Origin: Bacillota bacterium
Lineage (GTDB): Bacteria > Bacillota > Clostridia > Christensenellales > SZUA-584
NCBI GenBank assembly: GCA_023410595.1
Contig: JAEYPO010000032.1
Span: forward strand, 1 to 64,000
DNA length: 64,000 nt
Direction of reading: 5' to 3'
This document shows, one piece after another, positions 57,870-64,000 of this stretch. The position numbers and the translations under genes were made by a program. The notes below the pieces were generated by a model, which saw only the letters and a list, made by a program, of their open reading frames with translations, made no database searches and had not been told where the DNA came from. Positions within the stretch are counted from its first letter, which is position 1. The number at the start of each line of letters is the position of its first letter.

Positions 57870-57897
57870 TTGAATAATCTGCCGACTTGTGTATAAT
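57870..57897 (+). promoter_or_regulatory. Promoter of the small lipoprotein gene
   Basis: TTGAAT (57870-57875), a 16-base spacer and TATAAT (57892-57897). The ATG lies 30 bases downstream. Confidence 0.7.
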
Positions 57898-57927
57898 AAT
57901 GTCATATGCTCTTATAAAGGGGATAGT

Positions 57928-58215
57928 ATGAAAAAAGCGGCAGCTCTGCTCGTCATTCTTGTATCCTTATTTCTATGCTCCTGCGCGCCTGATATAGTAC
58001 AAAAGGGCGGCGCGGTCGTGCGCGGCGAGAGGCCAAAGCCTACGGATATCATATCATATTATAAGAATGAGGACGTCGTATATGTGACCAAAAGCGGAGA
58101 AAAGTATCACAAAGACGGCTGCCCCTACCTTAAATCGTCTAAAATAATGATATCGCTTGAGCAGGCGATAGCGGAGGGCAAGGAGCCATGCTCAAGGTGC
58201 TTCGGCGGCAAGTGA
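57928..58215 (+). CDS. Small lipoprotein with Ada-like metal-binding motif
   Basis: This 95-residue protein starts at ATG 57928 with AAAGGGG upstream. It has a lipoprotein signal (MKKAAALLVILVSLFLCSC, lipobox Cys about residue 17-19) and a C-terminal module (YVTKSGEKYHKDGCPYL, then KEPCSRC) with one His and three or four Cys. The pattern matches the small zinc-binding domain found in Ada and at the ends of some nucleases and competence proteins. The exported, lipid-anchored form is less common. The function is unknown. It converges with typA. Confidence 0.78.
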   Translation: MKKAAALLVILVSLFLCSCAPDIVQKGGAVVRGERPKPTDIISYYKNEDVVYVTKSGEKYHKDGCPYLKSSKIMISLEQAIAEGKEPCSRCFGGK

Positions 58216-58234
58216 TAATAAGTTTACTTGCAAT

Positions 58235-58261
58235 AAAAAAAGGCAGGGCATTTCGCCCTGC
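58235..58261 (-). terminator. Intrinsic terminator after typA
   Basis: GCAGGGC and GCCCTGC with a 5-base loop, followed by seven T on the minus strand. Confidence 0.88.
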
Positions 58262-58273
58262 GCTCATTTCTTT

Positions 58274-60082
58274 TTACTTGCTTGCCTTCGCCCTGTCGCC
58301 CTTGTCGAGTATCGCCTTTCTAAGGCGTATGCTCTTGGGCGTCACCTCCACAAGTTCGTCTTCCGCTATAAACTCGAGCGACTGCTCTAAGGAGAGCACC
58401 GACGGCGGCGTCAATTTCAGCGCTTCGTCCGAGCCGGACGCGCGCATGTTGGTCATCTGCTTTTTCTTGCAGACGTTTATAACGATGTCCTCAAGCCGGG
58501 CATTCTCGCCCACTATCATGCCCTCGTATACGTCCACTCCGGGGCCGATGAACAGCCTTCCGCGCTCCTGCGCGTTAAAAAGCCCGTATGTCGTCGTCTC
58601 GCCGCGTTCGTGCGCAACGAGCGACCCCCTTTGGCGTTCGGGTATGTCGCCCGCCCACTCGCGGTAGCCGTTGAATATGTGATTCATTACGCCGTTGCCC
58701 TTCGTGTCCGTCATAAACTCGCCCGCGTAGCCTATAAGCCCTCTCGCGGGTATGTTGAACTCGAGGCGCGTACTTCCTTCCTCCGACTTCATATCCACCA
58801 GCTCGGCCTTTCTCACGCTGAGCTTTTCCATTACAACGCCGGTGTAGTCGCCCGGTACGTCTATCATCAATAGCTCGTATGGTTCGAGAGTTCTGCCTTC
58901 CTCCTCTTTCAGTATGACACGCGGCCGCGATACGGCGAATTCATACCCCTCGCGCCGCATAGTCTCAATGAGTATCGAGAGGTGCAGCTCGCCCCTGCCC
59001 GACACCTTGAACGAGTCAGTCGTATCCGTTTCCTCGACGCGCAGGCTTACGTTCGTCTCGAGCTCTCGCATCAGCCGCTCCCGCAGGTTCCTCGACGTTA
59101 CCCATTTGCCTTCCTGCCCCGCGAACGGGCTGTTGTTTACCATAAAGTTCATCGACACAGTAGGCTCGTCTATCTTGACAAAAGGCAGCGGCTCTATGTG
59201 TTCGGGGTCGCACACCGTTTCGCCTATATTCACGTCCGGTATGCCCGCTATCGCTATTATATCGCCCAGCCGGGCGGTTTCCGTCTCGCGGCGCCTGAGC
59301 CCCGAAAACTCGAACAGCTTAGTTATCTTAACGTTTTGCACCCCTCCGTCGTCCTTGCAGAGCACGGCCTGCATGCCCCTTACTGCCGTACCGCGTTCAA
59401 TGCGGCCTATAGCTATGCGCCCTAAGTACTCGTCGTAGTCGATATTGGATATAAGGAACCTCAGCGGTCCGTCCGGCTCTCCTTCCGGCGGGGGTATAAA
59501 CTTAAGTATCGCGTCGAACAGCGCGGAGATGCCGACTTCTTCTCCCTCCGGGGTCATCGACGCCTTGCCCTCCTTCGCGGACGCATACACTACGGGGAAT
59601 TCCAATTGGTCGTCGTCCGCGCCGAGCTCTATGAACAGGTCTATTACTCCGTCCACGACAGCCTCCGGCCTCGCGCCCTGCCTGTCTATCTTGTTTATAA
59701 CCACCATGACGCGCTTTTTGAGCCCCAGCGCCTTCTTAAGTACGAAGCGCGTCTGCGGCATGCACCCCTCGAACGCGTCGACGAGCAGCAGCACGCCGTC
59801 CACCATAGTGAGCACGCGCTCGACCTCGCCTCCGAAATCCGCGTGTCCCGGCGTATCTACTATATTTATCTTTGTGCCTTTATAATTGACAGCAGTGTTC
59901 TTCGCCAGTATCGTTATACCGCGCTCCTGCTCCAGATCCTCGCTGTCCATGACGCGCTCGCGCACGACCTCGTTCGTACGGAACGTGCCCGACTGCCTCA
60001 GCATCTGGTCTACAAGCGTCGTCTTACCGTGGTCGACATGCGCGACTATTGCTATGTTTCTTATGCTTTCCTGCTTTTGCAT
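58274..60082 (-). CDS. typA: Translational GTPase TypA/BipA
   Basis: This 602-residue ribosome-associated GTPase assists large-subunit assembly under stress. G1 AHVDHGKTTL (about residues 14-23), G2 with RGITI, G3 DTPGHADFGGEV, G4 VINKIDRQGARPE and G5 region are all present. EF-G-like domains III and V and the TypA-specific C-terminal domain (GYAGEFMTDTKGNGVMNH, ERGETTTYGLFNAQERG) follow. AGGAG lies before ATG 60082. It is monocistronic, with a strong terminator. Confidence 0.97.
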   Translation of the reverse strand: MQKQESIRNIAIVAHVDHGKTTLVDQMLRQSGTFRTNEVVRERVMDSEDLEQERGITILAKNTAVNYKGTKINIVDTPGHADFGGEVERVLTMVDGVLLLVDAFEGCMPQTRFVLKKALGLKKRVMVVINKIDRQGARPEAVVDGVIDLFIELGADDDQLEFPVVYASAKEGKASMTPEGEEVGISALFDAILKFIPPPEGEPDGPLRFLISNIDYDEYLGRIAIGRIERGTAVRGMQAVLCKDDGGVQNVKITKLFEFSGLRRRETETARLGDIIAIAGIPDVNIGETVCDPEHIEPLPFVKIDEPTVSMNFMVNNSPFAGQEGKWVTSRNLRERLMRELETNVSLRVEETDTTDSFKVSGRGELHLSILIETMRREGYEFAVSRPRVILKEEEGRTLEPYELLMIDVPGDYTGVVMEKLSVRKAELVDMKSEEGSTRLEFNIPARGLIGYAGEFMTDTKGNGVMNHIFNGYREWAGDIPERQRGSLVAHERGETTTYGLFNAQERGRLFIGPGVDVYEGMIVGENARLEDIVINVCKKKQMTNMRASGSDEALKLTPPSVLSLEQSLEFIAEDELVEVTPKSIRLRKAILDKGDRAKASK

Positions 60083-60198
60083 ATACTCCTCTTTCTATTT
60101 TTTAGCCGAACACGATTATATGCTTTTATAGCGAGGAATACAAGATTTTTTATAAACGGGCTGCCATAAAGTGCGAATCGGCTGCAAATAGAAGCGTT

Positions 60199-60690
60199 TT
60201 ATTTTACAGCCCCGTTGATATGCACGAATCTTATGCCTTTAAAATCGAACGCCGACAGCGGTTTGTCTATGCTGTCATACGTGTGCGTGCAGACGAGTAT
60301 GTTACTAAGCGAGGGCGGGTCTCCGACGGACGTTATTAGCTGCGAGTGGTAATACGCGCTGCCGTCCCAGAACTGCGATATGTCCCCCGGCTGCATCTCC
60401 CTCATGCCGGCTTCAACTCCCGACGGGCCTATGCCCGTTTTGCGCACCAGAAAGTTGTAAAGATAAGGCACGCCCGTCCACGACGGCGAGCGGTTGTTCG
60501 CGCTGACATAATACCAGCCGAAAGTCGGCTTGTAATTCATCACGCCGCTGCCCGCGTATATGCACTGCGAGACGAAGTTAGTACAGTCCCCGCCCAGCTG
60601 ACTGAAGTCGTAGTAAGCCGGGTTGCGCGCCATCGCCCATTTTCTGGCGTACGCGACCGCCGCGCCTCGGTCGTAGGTATCAACCGGCAT
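60199..60690 (-). CDS. Amidase-domain (Amidase_6) protein
   Basis: This 163-residue protein matches the putative amidase domain of Firmicutes. It has YDRGAAVAYARKWAMARNPAYYDF, the catalytic-type Cys in GGDCTNFVSQCIYAG (about 33-47) and a His in YYHSQLITS (about 115). It has no signal peptide, so it may act in the cytoplasm, in the mother cell during sporulation, or be released on lysis. In other genomes it is found alone or fused to cell-wall proteins. GGAGGG precedes ATG 60690. Confidence 0.85.
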   Translation of the reverse strand: MPVDTYDRGAAVAYARKWAMARNPAYYDFSQLGGDCTNFVSQCIYAGSGVMNYKPTFGWYYVSANNRSPSWTGVPYLYNFLVRKTGIGPSGVEAGMREMQPGDISQFWDGSAYYHSQLITSVGDPPSLSNILVCTHTYDSIDKPLSAFDFKGIRFVHINGAVK

Positions 60691-60744
60691 AAAAACACCC
60701 TCCGCATTTATGATACGAAGGGCTTAGTGGTTTTGTGAAAAACT

Positions 60745-62163
60745 CTAATTCTGTTCCATAAACTCCTTGAGCAGCGCCACACTGTTCCTGATAATATCGG
60801 GCTCGAGATGGCCGTACCCTATGAGCAGCTTATCCGCATGCCGCCCCTTTTGTATGCAGTGCTGCTCCACCGTCGCTATGCGTATGCCCTGCTGCGCCGC
60901 CCTGTTCGTAAAGTCCTCGTTAAATTCGCGGCCGGAGAATTCCGCCGCGAGATGCAGCCCCGCTGAGTCGCCCCACGGACGCCACCCAGCGCCGAACGCT
61001 TCCGTAAGGCTGCACTGAAGCGCCTGCCGCCGCTCGCCGTAAAGTCTGCGCATGCGCTGTATATGCCTGTCAAGCTTGCGTGTCTTAAAAAATTCTACGA
61101 GAGCGTACTGTTCGTAAGGCGGGTTCTGTATGTCCATACGCATGCGAAGAGTACGCCATTGTTTGTGAAACGCGCGGGGCAGTATAACGTAACCTATGCG
61201 CAGAGCCGGAAACAGCGTCTTGCTGAGCGTCCCCACGTATATTACCCTTGAAGGGTCCAGAGAATACACCGGCGTTACCGGATCGCCCGTATACCGGAAC
61301 TCGCTGTCGTAATCGTCCTCAATAATATAAGCGTCGCGCTCTCTAGCAAAGCGTATCAGCTCTGCCCGCCGCCGAGCGGGCAGTATGCCGCCCAGCGGGA
61401 ACTGGTGAGAGGGAGTCACATACACCGCAGCCGCCGTATCGCGCAGCAGCTCAGTGCACATGCCGTGCTCATCGGCGGGTACGGGGATCACGTCGTATCC
61501 CCTGCCGGAAAACATCTGCCTCATTACGCTGTGGCACGGGTCTTCCACCTGTATACGTTTAATGGGTTCAAGCAGCTCCGCCGCAAGGTGCAGCGCGTGC
61601 GTAGCGCCCGCCGTTATGAATATATCGCCCGCGTCCGCTATTATGCCGCGGCTCCTGAAAAGCCACGACGCTATCTGCGCGCGCAGCTCATAAAGTCCCT
61701 GCTGGCCCGTATACCCTAGCGCCGATGTGGGACAGCCTATTATGCCCTCGCGCAGCGACTGCTCGAATGCGCGCTTTGGAAAAGCGCCCAGGTCCGGCTG
61801 CCCTGTTTTGAAATCCGCCCGCCATACGCGCCCGGGCCGCTCGCCCCGCGGCTCGTTTTTTGCAGGCAGTCCCTGATCATTACCCCCGAAAGTCTCACAG
61901 CTCTTTGGGGACCCCATGTCAATGCCATGCTTAACCCTCGTGACCGCTCCCTGCCTGCTTTTAAGATACCCTTCCGCGATAAGCATATCGTACGCTTCGC
62001 AGACGGTGTTGCGCGAAACGCCCAGCGCCTGTGCCAGAGAGCGCGTGGAGGGCAGCGCTTCCCCGCCTTTGAGCCGTCCGTTTATCATGCTGTCCTTAAG
62101 CGACTTGAATATTTGGCGCTTTATGGAAAGGCCGCCGCTTTTGTCAATTGTTATCCCCAGCAT
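60745..62163 (-). CDS. MocR-family regulator (GntR HTH plus aminotransferase domain) with inserted repeat
   Basis: This 472-residue PLP-binding regulator starts at ATG 62163 (GGAGGA four bases upstream). Residues 1-75 are a GntR winged helix (SIKRQIFKSLKDSMINGRLKGGEALPSTRSLAQALGVSRNTV) and about 115-470 a fold-I aminotransferase domain (TPSHQFPLGGILP, EDDYDSEFRY, GTLSKTLFPALRIGY with the PLP Lys). The linker contains GSPKSCETFGG (residues 84-94), encoded by hairpin repeat copy 4. MocR proteins often regulate pyridoxal or transporter genes. The divergent EamA gene is the likely target. Confidence 0.9.
   Translation of the reverse strand: MLGITIDKSGGLSIKRQIFKSLKDSMINGRLKGGEALPSTRSLAQALGVSRNTVCEAYDMLIAEGYLKSRQGAVTRVKHGIDMGSPKSCETFGGNDQGLPAKNEPRGERPGRVWRADFKTGQPDLGAFPKRAFEQSLREGIIGCPTSALGYTGQQGLYELRAQIASWLFRSRGIIADAGDIFITAGATHALHLAAELLEPIKRIQVEDPCHSVMRQMFSGRGYDVIPVPADEHGMCTELLRDTAAAVYVTPSHQFPLGGILPARRRAELIRFARERDAYIIEDDYDSEFRYTGDPVTPVYSLDPSRVIYVGTLSKTLFPALRIGYVILPRAFHKQWRTLRMRMDIQNPPYEQYALVEFFKTRKLDRHIQRMRRLYGERRQALQCSLTEAFGAGWRPWGDSAGLHLAAEFSGREFNEDFTNRAAQQGIRIATVEQHCIQKGRHADKLLIGYGHLEPDIIRNSVALLKEFMEQN
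61882..61915 (+). repeat. Hairpin repeat element, copy 4 (inside the MocR-type gene)
   Basis: CCCCCGAAAG, TCTCACAG, CTCTTTGGGG, then ACCCC. It shares the layout of copies 1-3 with a weaker stem. It is read in frame on the minus strand as GSPKSCETFGG in the linker of the regulator. Confidence 0.85.
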
Positions 62164-62289
62164 ACATTCCTCCAACTGGTCTGCTTAATTTACATTGATT
62201 CTGGCTCTTTTACCAATCCAGTTGCCGCGCTAAAATTATACCGCGAAATACCGTATTTGGAAATAACGTTTTGGAGTGTATATGGCAAT

Positions 62290-63210
62290 ATGATTAAAGG
62301 CATGCTCTTTCTTTTTGGCGCGTTTACTCTGGCAGGCACGTCCGTCATTTCAGCGCGGCTGTTGTCGGGCAGGCTCGGCACGTTTACCATAACGACGCTC
62401 AGCCTTGCCTTTGCGCTGCTGCTGTTGCTGCCGCTTAGTTGGGGACGGCTTGGCGCCGCAGTGCGCGGCATGTCGACGGGCGAAAAACTGCGGATAGCGC
62501 TGCAGGCGCTGTTCGGCATATTTTTGTTCCGCATGTTTTTATTAAGCGGCCTTGCCCGTACGACAACGGCCGAGGCGGGCATACTCACGGGGGCGACGCC
62601 CGCGCTTACCGCGATACTTGCCGTCGCGCTGCTTAAAGAACGGGTCCGTATCAAAAACATTGCGGGCATAGCGGGCACGGTCTGCGGCGTACTGCTCATA
62701 CAGGGCGCTCTCCGGGGCGGCCTTGACTCCTCCCATTTCTGGGGAAACATTCTGGTGCTGTGCGCCGCCGCCAGCGAGTCGACATTCAACATATTCTCCC
62801 GCGTCTCCGCCTTAAAGTCGGGGCAGCGGCAGACGGACCCCATTGTCATAACCGCGCTCGTCTCTGCCGCCGCGCTTTTGATGTGCCTCGTCCCCGCGCT
62901 GTTCGAACACCCGCTTAAGAGCATACCCGCTCTCGGCCTTAAAGAATGGCTGTCGCTCGTATGGTACGGCGCCGCCGCGACTGCGCTCGCATTTATCTGC
63001 TGGTACTCAGGCATACGCCGGTGCGGAGCGTTTGCCGCCGCCGCGTTTTCCGGCATGATGCCGCTCGTTTCCCTGCTTTTATCAGTAGCGCTGTTGGGCG
63101 AAAAGCCCGAATGGCATCAGTGGCTGGGCGGGCTTTTAATCGTATTCGGCATGGTGCTGACAGGAGCGGGAGGAGAAAAGCAAAAACGGCTCAAAGCCGT
63201 ACTGCCTTGA
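62290..63210 (+). CDS. EamA/DMT-family transporter
   Basis: This 306-residue membrane protein has ten predicted helices in two EamA repeats (for example KGMLFLFGAFTLAGTSVISARLL and SLVWYGAAATALAFICWYSGIRRCGAFAAAAFSGMMPLVSLLL). It exports or imports metabolites such as amino acids. The substrate is unknown. The start is taken as ATG 62290. GGAG lies 15 bases upstream, so initiation may be weak, or the true start may be the ATG four codons later. The divergent, adjacent MocR-type gene suggests local regulation. Confidence 0.85.
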   Translation: MIKGMLFLFGAFTLAGTSVISARLLSGRLGTFTITTLSLAFALLLLLPLSWGRLGAAVRGMSTGEKLRIALQALFGIFLFRMFLLSGLARTTTAEAGILTGATPALTAILAVALLKERVRIKNIAGIAGTVCGVLLIQGALRGGLDSSHFWGNILVLCAAASESTFNIFSRVSALKSGQRQTDPIVITALVSAAALLMCLVPALFEHPLKSIPALGLKEWLSLVWYGAAATALAFICWYSGIRRCGAFAAAAFSGMMPLVSLLLSVALLGEKPEWHQWLGGLLIVFGMVLTGAGGEKQKRLKAVLP

Positions 63211-63218
63211 CACAATTC

Positions 63219-64000
63219 CTACTCCCCCGCTGCCTTAACCCCCGGCCCAGAGAGCGTGCTTCTTCCGCCCGAGAGCTTTTTTACCTCTATCTGCGTGTCA
63301 ATGCGCTCTTTGAGCGCCGCGACGTGAGATATGACGCCCACGAGCTTGCCTTCCCTGTTGCCCAGCGACGATAATGTCTGCAGCGCGGCCTCCAGGTAGT
63401 CGTCGTCCAGCGAGGCGAACCCCTCGTCAATGAACAGTGAGTCTATCCTCGTCCTGCCCGACGACATCTCCGACATGCCCAGGGCAAGCGCCAGCGACAC
63501 GAGAAAGCTCTCGCCGCCCGAAAGGTTGGATACCGGCCGCCTGTCGCCCGCCTGATAGTTGTCGACTATGGCAAGCTCCAATGGTTTGGCGGCGTTGCCG
63601 GTGTCGCGCACGAGCGCGTACCTGTCCGTCATGCGTCCTAGGCAGTTATTAGCATACTTAAGCAGCACCTCGAATGTAAACCCTTGGGCCATGCGGCTGA
63701 ACTTTATGCCGTCTGCCGAGCCTATGAGAGCGTTAAGCCTGTCCCACTTTTCGCAAACCCGCCCCTGCTTTTTCGCGCTGCTGTTGAGCGCGCCAAGCTC
63801 CTTAATATTCCGCGCGTTGTCGGAAAGCATCTGTCTTACGGCGCCCTGCCTCGACGTTTCTTCAGATGACAGATCGCTTAATAAATCGATGATATCCCCG
63901 AATTTATCAGTACATTCTGCGGCGTTTTCCGTAAGCCGCGCCGCGGTTTCGCAAAATCTTTCAAAAAGAGCCCCCACCCCTTCGTCGGGCGACCGCGGCA
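63219..64000 (-). CDS. sbcC: Exonuclease SbcC, C-terminal part (N-terminus off the window)
   Basis: The frame is open to the right edge, so only about the last 260 residues are visible. They carry the ABC-ATPase C-terminal half: signature NLSGGESFLVSLALALGMSE, Walker B SLFIDEGFASLDDDYLEAAL and the switch His in ISHVAALKERI, preceded by coiled-coil. This fits SbcC/Rad50, which with SbcD trims hairpins and DNA ends. The orientation and spacing suggest the gene begins beyond 64000. It converges with the EamA gene, 8 bases apart. Confidence 0.92.
   Translation of the reverse strand, partial: PRSPDEGVGALFERFCETAARLTENAAECTDKFGDIIDLLSDLSSEETSRQGAVRQMLSDNARNIKELGALNSSAKKQGRVCEKWDRLNALIGSADGIKFSRMAQGFTFEVLLKYANNCLGRMTDRYALVRDTGNAAKPLELAIVDNYQAGDRRPVSNLSGGESFLVSLALALGMSEMSSGRTRIDSLFIDEGFASLDDDYLEAALQTLSSLGNREGKLVGVISHVAALKERIDTQIEVKKLSGGRSTLSGPGVKAAGE

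Noticed and set aside
1..64000. CRISPR array or prophage
   Set aside because: No regularly spaced direct repeats and no phage structural genes were seen. The repeated elements are dispersed, not arrayed.

Overview
The window reads as part of a spore-forming, anaerobic Clostridia-type Bacillota chromosome. The evidence is spoIIID, a bofA-like gene, a Spo0E-like gene, ricT, strong Gly/Shine-Dalgarno-rich starts, a 2[4Fe-4S] ferredoxin, a radical SAM enzyme and a 2-hydroxyacyl-CoA dehydratase activase fusion. Coding is dense, on both strands, and Ile is often encoded by ATA. No species can be named from the sequence alone.

Layout. 1-3.1 kb is accessory: the start of a secreted glycine-rich repeat protein (cut by the window edge), a TetR regulator and an IS3-family element lying against the 3' end of the tmRNA gene. 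3.1-8.3 kb is core and on the minus strand: secG, rnr, smpB and ssrA, with bofA and fbaA upstream. 8.4-11.5 kb has a DUF3842 protein, mnmA and a Nudix protein. 11.5-16 kb is a four-gene ABC-2 exporter operon containing a large single-pass protein of unknown function. 16.2-18.7 kb is an envelope module: a membrane-tethered NlpC/P60 hydrolase, a shorter paralogue of its membrane anchor, and a bactofilin. 19.9-24.5 kb is the yaaO-like/HAD/tmk/holB/ricT operon. 24.6-30.8 kb has ferredoxin, a radical SAM protein divergent from a minimal DtxR-like regulator, an ECF-type sigma factor with a membrane partner, spoIIID, three small membrane proteins and an SDR. 30.9-39.3 kb has the giant activase, a GNAT protein, mreCD and an RluA-like protein lacking the catalytic Asp motif. 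39.4-41.0 kb has a strong promoter, a highly structured non-coding stretch, a Spo0E-like protein and a PAS-PP2C phosphatase. 41.5-48.2 kb has rplM-rpsI, rarA, and an operon of an ECF S component, coaX, hom and a cupin, then a metallo-beta-lactamase-fold pair. 48.7-54.9 kb is a potassium-uptake island (TrkH, a 33-residue membrane peptide, two TrkA proteins, a TPR protein and a KdpDE-like two-component system). It sits between two direct copies of a hairpin repeat and next to tRNA-Gly(TCC). 55.6-64 kb has an unknown protein, trxA, a Crp/Fnr regulator, a small lipoprotein, typA, an amidase-domain protein, a MocR-type regulator divergent from an EamA transporter, and the C-terminal end of sbcC.

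Most notable items. (1) A dispersed hairpin repeat (at least four copies) with an open reading frame of the form GSPKSRETFWG. One copy is read in frame inside the MocR-type regulator and another forms the end of tmk and abuts the holB start. (2) A candidate structured RNA at about 39.43-39.60 kb with its own promoter and a possible pseudoknot. (3) A candidate sigma-E promoter whose start point would fall in the loop of a terminator hairpin that otherwise buries the spoIIID ribosome binding site. (4) The repeat-bounded potassium island with its unannotated 33-residue membrane peptide. No CRISPR array, prophage or rRNA gene was seen.
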